64,000 nt of DNA from Xanthomonas bromi. Its GTDB lineage: Bacteria > Pseudomonadota > Gammaproteobacteria > Xanthomonadales > Xanthomonadaceae. Positions 20,189-31,412 of the stretch are shown here, in pieces; the first letter of the stretch is position 1; each line of letters opens with the position of its first letter. The position numbers were made by a program, and so were the translations under genes. The notes below the pieces were generated by a model. That model was not told the origin of the DNA. It searched no databases and worked only from the letters and a program-made list of their open reading frames with translations. The stretch covers positions 1 through 64,000 of the forward strand of contig NZ_FLTX01000051.1 of assembly GCF_900092025.1 (NCBI RefSeq). Direction: 5' to 3'.

Positions 20189-20857
20189 TCAGGTCAATGC
20201 GATGTCATCGGACTCTAGTCGCAGTGGTGTAAACAGGCACTGACCGTCGAGGTGGACGGCGTCGCCGTGGATCTGTACGCGGCCTGCGGCGAGCAGCTCC
20301 AGGGTGGCCAGCAGGAGCGGATGTTCGCGCGCCAGCACGCGCGCGGCCAACTGCTCGGCGTTGTCGCCGGGCAGGACCGGCACGCGGGCCTGTGCGATCA
20401 CGCTGCCGGCATCCAGCTCAGGCACCACCAGATGCACACTGGCACCATGCTCGGCATCGCCGGCTTCCAGTGCGCGCGCGTGGGTGTGCAGGCCACGGTA
20501 TTTGGGCAGCAGCGACGGATGGATGTTGAGCATGCGCCCGGCGAAGCGGCGCACCAACGCCTCGCCCAGGATGCGCATGTAGCCCGCGCAGACCACCCAA
20601 TCCGGCTGCACGGCCGCGATCGCATCGCCGAGTGCGGCATCGAACGCAGCACGATCGGCGAAATCGCGCGGGCTGGCGCTCCAGCGACGCGCCGGCCCGA
20701 CCTTCTGCAGCGCCGCTGCCTGCGATCGATCGGAAAACACCCCGACCACCTCGGCAGGCAGGCGCCCGCTGGCGATCGCATCCAGGATGGCCTGCAGGTT
20801 GCTGCCGCGCCCGGACGCCAGCACGGCCAGGCGTAGGCGGGCGTCAGGTGCGTGCAT
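20189..20857 (-). CDS. purN: Phosphoribosylglycinamide formyltransferase
   Basis: PurN adds a formyl group from 10-formyltetrahydrofolate to GAR in purine synthesis. The 222-residue protein has the substrate motif LASGRGSNLQAIL (about 13-25), the catalytic Asn/His/Asp set (MLNIHPSLLPKYRGLHTH and ASVHLVVPELDAG) and the usual length. The start overlaps the DUF2238 gene by 14 bases. purM lies upstream in the same orientation, separated by two membrane-protein genes. Confidence 0.96.
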   Translation of the reverse strand: MHAPDARLRLAVLASGRGSNLQAILDAIASGRLPAEVVGVFSDRSQAAALQKVGPARRWSASPRDFADRAAFDAALGDAIAAVQPDWVVCAGYMRILGEALVRRFAGRMLNIHPSLLPKYRGLHTHARALEAGDAEHGASVHLVVPELDAGSVIAQARVPVLPGDNAEQLAARVLAREHPLLLATLELLAAGRVQIHGDAVHLDGQCLFTPLRLESDDIALT

Positions 20858-21479
20858 TGAATCGTGTCCTCACCGCAGGATAGGCCGCCAGGCTGCCGAG
20901 GGTGGCCAGCAGCATGTCGGTATGTGCGTCCCAGATGTCGCCCTGCTGGCCGTTGTAGGCTTCGGCGGCCTGTGGCGACAGCAATAGCGCGATGCCCCAT
21001 TCGAACCATTCGTACACCAGGCTGACGCACATGATGGTCATCACTGTCAGCGCGAAAGCGTGCCGAAGCATCAGGCGTGGCCACCGCTGCATCGCCAGCT
21101 GCGCAATGGCTGGCGGGAAGCACAGCCCGAACAGAAGATGGATCAGCCGGTCGAAATGATTGCGCGTCCAGCCGAAGCTGGCATTGGGCGACCACTGCAG
21201 CCACTGCCGGCTCCAGCTGTCATAGGGCACGTTGGAATACAGCCAGCGTGCGCCAAGGCAGTGCATGCCGATGAACACGCAGATGGCCACGAATGCGCCA
21301 GTGCCCAGTGGCCAGCGACAGTCGACGCCCCACACAAGCGCAAGCAGCCCCAGCACCGTCAACGAACTAGGCAGCGCCTGTTCCACTGGCCACAGCGGTG
21401 TGATCCAGCTCACCGAAAAGACCGCGACCGTGATGAGCAATGCCGCCAGCTTGGGACGGCGCAACGCGGGTGTGCTCAC
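20844..21479 (-). CDS. DUF2238 (YjdF-type) inner-membrane protein
   Basis: A 211-residue membrane protein with about six membrane segments. Family markers are GMHCLGARWLYSNVPYD, NHFDRLIHLLFGL and the C-terminal QGDIWDAHTDMLLATLGSL. Homologues are widespread and of unknown function. It lies between the broken membrane protein gene (7 bases upstream) and purN (14-base overlap), so it is translated with the purine genes. Confidence 0.85.
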   Translation of the reverse strand: MSTPALRRPKLAALLITVAVFSVSWITPLWPVEQALPSSLTVLGLLALVWGVDCRWPLGTGAFVAICVFIGMHCLGARWLYSNVPYDSWSRQWLQWSPNASFGWTRNHFDRLIHLLFGLCFPPAIAQLAMQRWPRLMLRHAFALTVMTIMCVSLVYEWFEWGIALLLSPQAAEAYNGQQGDIWDAHTDMLLATLGSLAAYPAVRTRFNART

Positions 21480-21486
21480 GTCGATC

Positions 21487-21950
21487 TCAGGCGGCGGGTG
21501 CAGCGACGCCGAACAACGCCTTGACCTGCGGGCGCAGCAGCGTCACCAGCTTGAACACGCCAAGCACGGTGCCGAACGGCATGAATGAGCAGGAGATGCC
21601 GGCCACGATCAGGCACAACAGATGCCGCCTGCGCTGGGCGATGCAACGGCCGGCATAGGCGATAAATCCCGCCAACGTCAGGCCGCAACAGATGACCGCT
21701 GCCGCGAACACCACGAAAAACCAGCCGAACCAGCGCGGTCCATCGGCGGCGCGTCGGGGCTGGTGTTCTCCATGGGCAGATGGCCAGTCACGATGGCAAG
21801 GCCCATGAACAGGTGGATCAACGGGAATAACGAAAACAGCCCGGTGATGCCGGACAGCACGTAGTGGAAGATCGACAGCAGCTTGAGCTGCTGCAGATCT
21901 TCGGCGCTTGCAGCGGTAGCGGAAGGGGCGGCGACCGGGGGCGCATCCAT
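21487..21950 (-). pseudogene. Four-helix membrane protein, interrupted by a frameshift
   Basis: Starting at ATG 21950 the frame encodes a hydrophobic N-terminal half (LSIFHYVLSGITGLFSLFPLIHLFMGLAIVTG) and then runs into unrelated sequence after MDRAG. The natural continuation (PRWFGWFFVVFAAAVICCG, then SFMPFGTVLGVFKLVTLLRP) is in another frame, ending at 21487. Adding one base at about 21738-21740 (GGTCC, where GGGTCC is expected) restores a product of about 154 residues. Either a real one-base deletion or a sequencing error. The intact family is a small membrane protein of unknown role. The gene sits 12 bases after purM. Confidence 0.75.
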
Positions 21951-21962
21951 GCAGGTCTTCTC

Positions 21963-22988
21963 TCAGCCGATCCGCACGCGTTCGGCGCCCTGCGCGCTGA
22001 CCACCTGGCCAATACGCCAGTGCGCCAGCGATTGCGCATCCAGCGCCTGCTCCAGCGCGGCGGCCTGCTCGGGCGATGCGATCAGCACGAAGCCGATGCC
22101 GCAGTTGAAGGTGCGCCACATTTCGGCATCGGCCACCGCGCCTTCGCGCTGCAGCCAGGCGAAGATCGGCGGCAGCGTCCAGGCGGTGGCGTCGATGTCC
22201 AGACCCAGCCCGTCGGGTATCACCCGAATGATGTTCTCGGTGAGGCCACCGCCAGTGATATGCGCCATGGCATGGATCGCCTCGCCGTGCGACTTCAGCA
22301 GCGCCAACACCGGTTTGACGTAGAGCGCGGTCGGCGCCATCAGCGCATCGATCAACGTGGTGCCGTCGTCCAGCACATGCTCGGCCGGCGCGCCGGCACG
22401 TTCGTAGATCTTGCGGATCAGCGAGTAGCCGTTGGAGTGCGGGCCCGAGGACGCAATGCCGATCAACACGTCGCCTTTGCGTACCTGCGCGCCGTCCAGC
22501 AGCTGCGATTTTTCCACCGCACCCACGGTGAAGCCGGCCAGGTCGTATTCGCCCGGCGGATACATGTCGGGCATTTCGGCGGTTTCGCCGCCGATCAGTG
22601 CGCAACCTGAGAGCTCGCAGCCACGCGCGATGCCGCCGACCACCGCCGCAGCGGTGTCCACATCCAGCTTGCCGGTGGCGAAATAATCCAGAAAGAACAA
22701 CGGCTCGGCGCCTTGCACCAGCACGTCGTTCACGCACATGCCGACCAGATCGATGCCGATGGTGTCGTGGCGGCCCAACTGCTGGGCCAGCTTGAGCTTG
22801 GTACCCACGCCGTCGGTGCCGGAGACCAGCACCGGCTCCTTGTACTTGCCCGACAGGTCGAACAGCGCACCGAATCCACCCAGACCGCCCATCACCTCCG
22901 GCCGGAAGCTGCGCTTGACCAGCGGCTTGATGCGTTCGACCAACGCATTGCCGGCGTCGATGTCGACACCCGCATCGCGATAGGTCAT
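21963..22988 (-). CDS. purM: Phosphoribosylformylglycinamidine cyclo-ligase
   Basis: PurM closes the imidazole ring to make AIR in purine synthesis. The 341-residue protein begins [20 protein letters not shown], the family's standard N-terminus; an upstream in-frame GTG would add about eleven residues. Motifs include [45 protein letters not shown] and [11 protein letters not shown]. It is divergent from the DUF2066 gene with 130 bases between, and heads a minus-strand operon that includes purN. Confidence 0.97.
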   Translation of the reverse strand: MTYRDAGVDIDAGNALVERIKPLVKRSFRPEVMGGLGGFGALFDLSGKYKEPVLVSGTDGVGTKLKLAQQLGRHDTIGIDLVGMCVNDVLVQGAEPLFFLDYFATGKLDVDTAAAVVGGIARGCELSGCALIGGETAEMPDMYPPGEYDLAGFTVGAVEKSQLLDGAQVRKGDVLIGIASSGPHSNGYSLIRKIYERAGAPAEHVLDDGTTLIDALMAPTALYVKPVLALLKSHGEAIHAMAHITGGGLTENIIRVIPDGLGLDIDATAWTLPPIFAWLQREGAVADAEMWRTFNCGIGFVLIASPEQAAALEQALDAQSLAHWRIGQVVSAQGAERVRIG

Positions 22989-23118
22989 GGGCGAGGGGCT
23001 GGAAGGCGTTTGGCTGGTCACGGGCGGGGGTGGCTCTGCAGTAAAGGCGGCGATTTTAGCAGCCACGTTGGCGCTAGCGCCCCATTCGGGCAACAATTCA
23101 CCCGGATACGCTTATGTC

Positions 23119-24231
23119 ATGGAACCGTCGATGCGCCGCAGTCTCGCTTTCTTTCTCGCCCTCGTGGTCGCAATGCCCGTCACCCCGGCCTTTGCGCAGG
23201 CAGATCTGCGCACCGAAGGCGACGTTGCCAAGGCGCAAAGTGCCTACGACGCCGAAGTGCCGGTCAACAGCCAGGGCGAATCCGATCGCCCCGGCGCACT
23301 GGCACGCGCGCTGGGCGCGGTGCTGGGCAAGGTCTCCGGCGACCGCGGGGTGATGAGCCGCCCTGGCGTGCCACAGGCGCTGCGCAATGCGCCCAACTAC
23401 GTCGAACACTACGACTACCGCCAGGATCAGGGGACCTCGCGCACCGGTGCGCCGACGTTCCGCACCACCCTGGTTGCACGTTTCCGGCAATCGGATGTGG
23501 ATGGCCTGATCGCCGCGCTGGGCCTGCCGGTGTGGCCGTTGCCGCGTCCCAAGCCGGTGCTGTGGCTGGCCATCGATGACGGCAGCGGCCCGCGTTTGGT
23601 CGGGGTGACCCAGGCCAATGCAGCGCGCAGCGTGCTGGACCGTGCCACCGAGCGCGGCTACCGGCTCGGGCTGCCGAGCGGCGCAGCCGCCGAGCAGGCG
23701 CTGGCTGGTGCGATCTGGCGCAAGGACACCGCCGCGGTATCGCGCGCATCGGCCAAATACAGCCCGCCGATGCAGTTGATCGGCAAGCTCTACCGCAACG
23801 CCGCGGGCTGGACGGCCGATTGGGTGTTCGTGGACAACGGCAATGTGCTCTCCAGCTGGACCAGCACCGACGGCGATGCCCGCCGCGCAATGGCCGCCGG
23901 TGCCGATGGCGCCGCCGATGCGTTGGTCAAGCGTTATGCCAAGCGGGTGGATTCGGGCGTGCCCGGTGTTTACCGCGTGGTCATCACCGGCATCAGCAGC
24001 GCCGACGATTACCTGCGCGTGTCGGCCGCGCTGCAGGGCGTCTCGGTGGTACGCAGCATCCGCCCGGTCAGCGCCAATGGCGACCGCATGGAAATGAATC
24101 TGGATTTGCTCACGGGCATTTCCGGCCTCAACCGTATGCTCGGGGACAACAGTCCGCTGGTCTCGGTCTCGGTACCCACCGAAGGCCCGATCATTCTCGA
24201 AAACGAGCACGCCGAGTACCGCCTGAAATGA
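23119..24231 (+). CDS. DUF2066 domain-containing exported protein
   Basis: A protein of about 370 residues with a signal peptide (MRRSLAFFLALVVAMPVTPAFAQ). I take the ATG at 23119; the ATG at 23131 also works and gives the same signal peptide. The DUF2066 family is exported and of unknown function; VARFRQSDVDGLIAALGLPVWP fits its mid region. It overlaps the AI-2E family permease gene by 4 bases, and that gene overlaps hda, a three-gene arrangement conserved in xanthomonads as far as I know. Confidence 0.82.
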   Translation: MEPSMRRSLAFFLALVVAMPVTPAFAQADLRTEGDVAKAQSAYDAEVPVNSQGESDRPGALARALGAVLGKVSGDRGVMSRPGVPQALRNAPNYVEHYDYRQDQGTSRTGAPTFRTTLVARFRQSDVDGLIAALGLPVWPLPRPKPVLWLAIDDGSGPRLVGVTQANAARSVLDRATERGYRLGLPSGAAAEQALAGAIWRKDTAAVSRASAKYSPPMQLIGKLYRNAAGWTADWVFVDNGNVLSSWTSTDGDARRAMAAGADGAADALVKRYAKRVDSGVPGVYRVVITGISSADDYLRVSAALQGVSVVRSIRPVSANGDRMEMNLDLLTGISGLNRMLGDNSPLVSVSVPTEGPIILENEHAEYRLK

Positions 24232-25394
24232 CCTTGACTCCCGAAGCCGAAATTGCCCAGTTCCTGCGTCGCCTGAAATGGGCGGCGGTGATTGTCGGTG
24301 TGTTGTGGGTGGTCTCGCTGCTGGCGCCGATCCTGACCCCGTTCGTGTTGGCGCTATTTCTGGCGTGGCTGGGCGATCCGCTGGTGGACCGGATCGAACG
24401 CGCCGGGCGCTCGCGCAATATCGCGGTGGTCCTGGTCTTCGTGCTGGCAACGCTGCTAGTCGTGTTGGCCTTGATGATTCTGGTGCCGATGATCGAACGC
24501 CAGATCATGACCCTGATCGATGCGCTGCCGCAGATGCGGACCTGGGCGATCAGCACCGCCATCCCATGGCTGGAAGCCAAGACCGGTGTAGAGCTGATGG
24601 GCTGGCTGGACCCGGAGCGGCTGATCGACTGGATCCGCAGCCATTGGGAACAGGCTGGCGGCGTCGCCAAGACCTTCTTCGGCTACGTGCAGCGCTCGGG
24701 CTTTGCGATGGTGACCTGGGTGATCAACCTGGCGCTGCTGCCGATCCTGGCGTTCTATTTCCTGCGCGACTGGGACCGGCTGGTGGAGCGGGTGGCAGCG
24801 GTCGTCCCGCGCGCCTACATCGCGACCGTGAGCCGGCTGGCGCTGGAATCCAACGATGTGCTGGGCGGCTTCATCCGCGGCCAGTTCCTGGTGATGCTGG
24901 CGCTGGGCGCCATCTATGCCACAGGCCTGTCCATCATCGGGCTCAATCTGGGCCTGTTGATCGGCATCATCGCCGGCCTGATCGGCTTCATTCCGTATCT
25001 GGGCGCCACCACCGGCATCGTGTTCGCCTTGCTGGCTGCCGTGGTGCAGGCGCAGGGTTTCGACCTGAAGCTGCTGATTGGCGTCGGCGTGGTGTTCACC
25101 GTCGGCCAGTTGCTGGAGAGCTACGTGCTCACGCCGCGCATCGTCGGCGACAAGATCGGCCTGCATCCGGTGGCGGTGATCTTTGCGGTGATGGCCGGCG
25201 GCCAGTTGTTCGGCTTCCTCGGCATGTTGCTGGCATTGCCGGTGGCGGCGGTGGCCAATGTGCTGCTGCGCTATGCGCATGAGCAGTACACGCGCAGCGA
25301 TTTGTATGCGGGCGAGCGCGCTGGCATCGTGCTGCGGTCCACGATCGAGGGTAGCGTGATCGTCGAGCCCAGCAAGGACGCAGATCGGTTGTGA
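24228..25394 (+). CDS. AI-2E family (PerM/YdgG-like) membrane protein
   Basis: A 388-residue inner-membrane protein of the AI-2E transporter superfamily. Two membrane segments open the protein (about 17-55), followed by a helical soluble segment with the amphipathic IERQIMTLIDALPQ helix, then about five or six membrane segments. Motifs include FYFLRDWDRLVERV, GFIRGQFLVMLALG and IGLIGFIPYLGATTG-like sequence. Members have been proposed as autoinducer exporters or ion antiporters; the substrate is not readable. ATGA and GTGA overlaps join it to its neighbours on both sides. Confidence 0.88.
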   Translation: MTLTPEAEIAQFLRRLKWAAVIVGVLWVVSLLAPILTPFVLALFLAWLGDPLVDRIERAGRSRNIAVVLVFVLATLLVVLALMILVPMIERQIMTLIDALPQMRTWAISTAIPWLEAKTGVELMGWLDPERLIDWIRSHWEQAGGVAKTFFGYVQRSGFAMVTWVINLALLPILAFYFLRDWDRLVERVAAVVPRAYIATVSRLALESNDVLGGFIRGQFLVMLALGAIYATGLSIIGLNLGLLIGIIAGLIGFIPYLGATTGIVFALLAAVVQAQGFDLKLLIGVGVVFTVGQLLESYVLTPRIVGDKIGLHPVAVIFAVMAGGQLFGFLGMLLALPVAAVANVLLRYAHEQYTRSDLYAGERAGIVLRSTIEGSVIVEPSKDADRL

Positions 25395-26092
25395 GCGTCC
25401 CGCAGTTGCCGTTGGCGTTGCGCGCGCCACCCGATCAGCGTTTCGAAAGTTACATCGCTGCGCCCGATGGCCTGCTTGCGCAATTGCAGGCGCTGGCGGC
25501 GGGGCAGGTAAGCGATTGGCTGTATCTGGCTGGCCCCGCCGGTACCGGCAAGACGCATCTGGCATTGTCCCTGTGCGCCGCCGCCGAGCAGGCCGGGCGC
25601 ACGCCTGCGTATCTGCCGCTGCAGGCGGCCGCCGGCCGTTTGCGCGATGCGCTCGAAGCGCTGGAAGGCCGCAGCCTGGTGGCGTTGGATGGCGTGGAAA
25701 GCATCGCCGGCCGGCGTGACGACGAAGTGGCGTTGTTCGATTTCCACAACCGCGCGCGCGCGGCCGGCATCACGCTGATGTATACCGCACGGCAGATGCC
25801 CGACGGGCTGGCGTTGGTGTTGCCGGACCTGCGTTCGCGGCTGTCGCAATGCATCCGGATCGGCTTGCCGGTACTCGACGATGCCGCACGCGCGGCGGTG
25901 TTGCGCGACCGCGCGCAGCGTCGCGGTCTGGCCCTGGACGATCCCGCGATCGACTGGTTGCTGACCCATAGCGAGCGCGAACTGGCCGGGCTGGTGGCGT
26001 TGCTGGATCGTCTGGATCGCGAATCGCTGGCCGCAAAACGCCGCATCACGGTGCCGTTTCTCCGGCGTGTGCTTGAGGATCGCGGCGCATAA
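25391..26092 (+). CDS. hda: DnaA regulatory inactivator Hda
   Basis: A DnaA-like AAA+ protein of 233 residues that, with the sliding clamp, stimulates ATP hydrolysis by DnaA. The clamp-binding motif QLPLAL is at residues 5-10, Walker A is GPAGTGKTH, the Walker B region is LVALDGVES and sensor/box VII residues follow. It starts with GTG overlapping the upstream stop (GTGA). It lacks the DNA-binding domain IV of DnaA, as expected for Hda. Confidence 0.94.
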   Translation: MSVPQLPLALRAPPDQRFESYIAAPDGLLAQLQALAAGQVSDWLYLAGPAGTGKTHLALSLCAAAEQAGRTPAYLPLQAAAGRLRDALEALEGRSLVALDGVESIAGRRDDEVALFDFHNRARAAGITLMYTARQMPDGLALVLPDLRSRLSQCIRIGLPVLDDAARAAVLRDRAQRRGLALDDPAIDWLLTHSERELAGLVALLDRLDRESLAAKRRITVPFLRRVLEDRGA

Positions 26093-26421
26093 TCTAGGGC
26101 TTCCTTGCCTGCCCACCATCGCAGGACACGCTGCAAGTACGTCCATGTAAGCTCTTATGCGGCGTCCATGCTGCAACGGTTGGCGGGCAAGGGCGAGTCG
26201 AGATGGTCGGTGCGTGGTGGCGAGCGGTGCACGCGATGCGGCTTGCCGATAAAAGTGCGGTCTGATCAGCTTCTTTCGTCCGAGCGATGTCATTGCCAGT
26301 CCGGACATCACCATCCGTCGGCGAGGATGCATGCGGCAAGCAGGTTGCAACCAGCGAGCCAGCGCTCGAAAGGTTTTTGTTGCTGCGTTTGATCAAGCGC
26401 GTTGCAGCAGCGAGGCTGCGA
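26093..26421. other. Intergenic region with a MITE-like element
   Basis: About 330 bases between convergent genes. It contains palindromic copy B (26103-26192). The following stretch (26213-26421) shows no gene, terminator or RNA I can support. Confidence 0.5.
26103..26212. repeat. MITE-like palindromic element, copy B
   Basis: The core block at 26103-26192 has ends CCTTGCCTGCCCACC and GGTTGGCGGGCAAGG, which are inverted relative to each other, and a core with GCAAGTACGTCC as in the copy at 18230. Both copies lie just past the 3' end of a plus-strand gene and share the flank GATGGTCGGTG. Copy B is about 13 bases shorter than copy A near its right arm. Confidence 0.7.
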
Positions 26422-28148
<1,727 letters not shown>

Positions 28149-28205
28149 GGATCGGGTGGGCGTAATGAAGTCATGGAAAAACAGAGCAGACGCGTGGGAA
28201 GGCGC

Positions 28206-28478
28206 TCAGCGCTTGCTGCCGCTGAACAACCGTAGCAACGCCAGGATGGCAATCGCCCCGAGCAGCGCGCCAAGGAAACCGGCCGGCTCGCCCGCGCGGT
28301 ACCACCCCATGTAACGGCCGAACCAGCTGGCGACCACGGCACCGGCAATGCCCAGCACGATCGTCAGCAAACAGCCCAGACGCTGCGTACCTGGCGTAAT
28401 GAACCGCGCCAGCAGCCCGACCACAAAGCCGACCAGCAGAATGTAGAGCCAGCTGTCGCTACCAAACAGATGATTCAT
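28206..28478 (-). CDS. GlsB/YeaQ/YmgE family membrane protein
   Basis: A 90-residue hydrophobic protein with three predicted membrane segments (about 10-28, 35-55, 62-83). The glycine-rich GFVVGLLARFITPG and GIAGAVVASWFGRYMGWY segments fit the transglycosylase-associated protein family, often linked to stress responses. Despite the family name no enzymatic activity is evident. It lies 57 bases upstream of amgK on the same strand, but whether it shares its transcript is unclear. Confidence 0.85.
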   Translation of the reverse strand: MNHLFGSDSWLYILLVGFVVGLLARFITPGTQRLGCLLTIVLGIAGAVVASWFGRYMGWYRAGEPAGFLGALLGAIAILALLRLFSGSKR

Positions 28479-28991
28479 CGCAGCACCGAAGATGGACGGG
28501 ATCGGCAGACTAGCATTTTGTATGCCGCCGCCTCGCGCACCGGGCGGCAGAGCGAGGGCGCCGATGCATTGCCTTCAGAAAGGCATGGTCATCGGCTCCG
28601 GCTGCCGAGCGCTCCTGGTTTCGGCAAGTCACTCCTGGAGACATCGCCTTCCCATCAGATAAGGCGTCTTTCAATGAAAGAAATCCCTGCGGAAAAACGT
28701 CGCAGATGGAGTGCACGCGAAAGTACCAGCGCTGCGTCGGGAGAATGATCAACAAGCGCTCCCCGAAAAGCAGCGAGTGCTGGACCCGCTCTTATTCAGG
28801 AGAGGGGGAGAGTACGAGGTGAAGCGACGCATGAAGCCTGTCAGCCATGTTGCACAGCGAGCTCGGGCACCAACCAGCTATTCAAACAATCCATCTAAGC
28901 CATCCACGCACCCGCGCGAATCCTACTCAATGCAATCCTGCCGCCCATCGACCAATGCGCGCCAGCGGCGCGCATCGAGTAAACCGCGAAC
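28479..28991. other. Intergenic region between the GlsB-like gene and the peptidase gene
   Basis: About 510 bases without a supported gene. Composition is less GC-rich than the surroundings from about 28620 onward. GAGAGGGGGAGAG at 28800-28812 is purine-rich. Short frames show no motifs. It could hold a small RNA or decayed DNA, but I have no positive evidence for either. Confidence 0.35.
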
Positions 28992-30485
28992 TCAACAGCA
29001 GCCATGTCCGCCATGACGAGTGCCGCTGTCGGCCGCCACCGGCGAGCCGCTGGTCTCGCCGCGCAGGCAGGCGGCGTGATGGTCGGCAATCACCTTGGAG
29101 ACGCAGGCAGTCACGCGCTTGCCCATCGGGATGTGCAGGAACTCGTTCGGCCCGTGCGCATTGGAATGCGGTCCCAGCACGCCGGTGATCATGAACTGCG
29201 CGCCGGGGAATTTCTCGCCCAGCATGCCCATGAACGGAATCGAGCCGCCTTCACCCATGTACATCGCCGGCTTGGCGAAGAACGCCTGGCTGGCGTCATC
29301 GATGGCCTTTGCCAGCCACGGTGCCATCGCCGGCGCATTCCAGCCGGATGAGGCTTTTTCCAGTTCCAGCGTTACCTGTGCGCCGCTGGGTGGGTCGCGT
29401 AGCAATGCCGCCTTGAGCAACTCGCCGCAGGCCTTGCCATCGGCGGTCGGCGGCAGGCGCAGCGATAGCTTCACCGCCGTCTGCGGGCGCAGCACGTTGC
29501 CGGCCGACGCCAGTGGCGGCAGGCCGTCCGCACCGGTAATCGACAGCGCCGGGCGCCAGGTCCGGTTCAACACCAGCTCGGTCAGATCCTCATGCATCGG
29601 CAGCAGGCCATCGACCATCGGAAACTTGTCGAAGATGGCGGTATCCAGCGTGGCTGCGGCGGCCTTGGCCTGGGTCAGCCGCTCGGCGGGCACCTCCACA
29701 TGCAGGCCGTCCAGCAAGATGCGGCCGGTGGTTTCGTCTTCGATGCGCGACAAAAGCTGGCGCAGCAGGCGAAAGCTTGAGGGCACCACGCCCGAGGCAT
29801 CGCCCGAGTGCACGCCTTCTTCCAATACCTTCACGGTCAGGTTGCCGCCGGTGAGCCCGCGCAGCGACGTCGTGCACCACAGCTGCTCGTAATTGCCGCA
29901 GCCCGAGTCCAGACACACCACCAGCGACGGCTTGCCGATGCGCTCAGCCAGATGGTCCACATAGGCCGGCAGATCGTAGCTGCCGGATTCTTCGCAGGCC
30001 TCGATCAGCACCACGCAGCGCGCATGCGGCAGGCCCTGGGTGCGCAGCGCCAGAATCGCGGCCAGCGACCCGAAGATCGCGTAGCCGTCGTCGGCGCCAC
30101 CACGCCCGTACAACTTGTCGTCGCGCAACACCGGTTCCCACGGGCCGAGGTCGGCATCCCAGCCGGTCATCTCCGGCTGCTTGTCCAGATGGCCGTATAG
30201 CAGCACAGTGTCGTCGCCCGATTCGGTGCCGGTGGCCGGAATTTCGATGAAGATCAGCGGCGTGCGGCCTTCCAGGCACACCACCTCGACCTGCATGCCG
30301 TCGATGACCTGCGCGCGCGCCCAGGTCTCCATCAACACGACCGCCTGTTCCATGTAGCCATGGGCCACCCAGTCGGCGTCGAACATTGGCGACTTGTTGG
30401 GAATGCGGATGTAATCGACCAGCTGCGGGACGATCTCGCGATCCCAGGTGTCGCTGATGAATTGGTCGATCTTGGCGCTGTCCAT
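28992..30485 (-). CDS. M20 family metallopeptidase (dipeptidase-like)
   Basis: A 497-residue M20/ArgE/DapE-type zinc peptidase. Metal-site motifs are visible: LLYGHLDKQPE (first His), GRGGADDGYA (bridging Asp), EACEESGSYD (general-base Glu and ligand) and a late LGPHSNAHGPNEF (second His). A dimerisation domain (about 210-380) lies between. The length and motifs fit the carnosinase-like dipeptidase branch. The last eleven residues (SGTRHGGHGCC) extend past the family's usual end and are His/Cys-rich. No signal peptide is visible, so it is probably cytoplasmic. Confidence 0.9.
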   Translation of the reverse strand: MDSAKIDQFISDTWDREIVPQLVDYIRIPNKSPMFDADWVAHGYMEQAVVLMETWARAQVIDGMQVEVVCLEGRTPLIFIEIPATGTESGDDTVLLYGHLDKQPEMTGWDADLGPWEPVLRDDKLYGRGGADDGYAIFGSLAAILALRTQGLPHARCVVLIEACEESGSYDLPAYVDHLAERIGKPSLVVCLDSGCGNYEQLWCTTSLRGLTGGNLTVKVLEEGVHSGDASGVVPSSFRLLRQLLSRIEDETTGRILLDGLHVEVPAERLTQAKAAAATLDTAIFDKFPMVDGLLPMHEDLTELVLNRTWRPALSITGADGLPPLASAGNVLRPQTAVKLSLRLPPTADGKACGELLKAALLRDPPSGAQVTLELEKASSGWNAPAMAPWLAKAIDDASQAFFAKPAMYMGEGGSIPFMGMLGEKFPGAQFMITGVLGPHSNAHGPNEFLHIPMGKRVTACVSKVIADHHAACLRGETSGSPVAADSGTRHGGHGCC

Positions 30486-30684
30486 GAAGGCTCCGAATGC
30501 GTCACGTAATGAAACATTCTACGCCTGCGTTAGGGGGTAGGTATTTCCCTACAGAGCGGCGCGCAGTTCACCTGCTGTGTGAAAAGTTCGTTGGCGATAG
30601 GATTGCTGCATGTGGCGCGGGACACTGGCTCCGCCGGCAGGAATGCTGGCTAGGACCATCACCCAAGCCACAAGGAGCGTTGCA

Positions 30685-31017
30685 ATGAAGTCATTTACCG
30701 TAGTCCTGAAGTCCCTGCTACTGGCGTTGCTGTTGTCCTCGAATGCGTACGCGCTTGAAAAGGTCGATATCAACACCGCGTCTGCTGAGGAATTGGACAA
30801 GGTGCTGACGAATGTCGGGCGATCAAAAGCCGAGGCAATCGTCGAGCACCGTCAGGCAAACGGTCCCTTCAAAAGTGCCGAGGAACTGGCACTGGTCAAG
30901 GGCATCGGACTCAAGACGGTCGAACGGAATCGCGACCTGATCGAAGTGGGGGCCACGATGGCGCCCGCCAAGAAGGCTGCCAAGGGGGCGGCGGTGAAAC
31001 CGGTGGGACGGCGTTAA
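30685..31017 (+). CDS. ComEA-like helix-hairpin-helix exported protein
   Basis: A 110-residue protein with a signal peptide (cleavage near AYALEK, about residue 24) and one tandem helix-hairpin-helix DNA-binding domain (VDINTASAEELDKVL ... LVKGIGLKTVERNR). It ends in a Lys/Ala tail. I take the ATG at 30685, which has AAGGAG eight bases upstream; a longer start at 30610 would bury the signal peptide. Such small periplasmic proteins resemble the DNA receptor ComEA of natural transformation. No other competence gene is adjacent, but pilT/pilU lie 17 kb away. Confidence 0.87.
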   Translation: MKSFTVVLKSLLLALLLSSNAYALEKVDINTASAEELDKVLTNVGRSKAEAIVEHRQANGPFKSAEELALVKGIGLKTVERNRDLIEVGATMAPAKKAAKGAAVKPVGRR

Positions 31018-31412
31018 GGGGAAGGGATCCGAGATACGGTTCGACGCGAGGATGCGTGGCCGCAACCTAACTGGACAGGATGTCCGGGGGATGGCTGGAA
31101 GCCGACAAGGACGTGGAATCGCCCGGTGTTGCACTTGGATGTGCAGCCGGGCGTTTTTCGTTTGGGCGGATCTGAGCCGGACGCAGCGCAAGACTGCCGT
31201 CTTGGAAGGTACTGAAAGGCGCACGCCCATGGGCGTAGGAGCAGCCTGCGTAAGTGAAGCGTTGATGCACTGCGTAAGCCTTGGCCCCATGCCGCATGCC
31301 CGGATCTTGGGAGTGAACGCTCCAGGCGTCCTGCCTCGGCGAAGCTGTTTTACAAGTAATTTGGTTACCCCCATTGCGGATGAGCAACCCCAGGGTCAGG
31401 TGGAAACCAAAA
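31018..31412. other. Intergenic region after the ComEA-like gene
   Basis: About 395 bases without a supported gene. It contains a strong terminator at 31120-31158 and, at 31237, a GTAGGAGCAGCCTGCG stretch of the kind that recurs between genes in xanthomonads. The rest is featureless to the eye. Confidence 0.45.
31120..31158 (+). terminator. Rho-independent terminator downstream of the ComEA-like gene
   Basis: The stem CGCCCGG (31120-31126) pairs with CCGGGCG (31147-31153), extended by GCAC/GTGC nearer the loop, and is followed at once by five T residues. It lies about 100 bases after the comEA-like stop. Confidence 0.75.
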
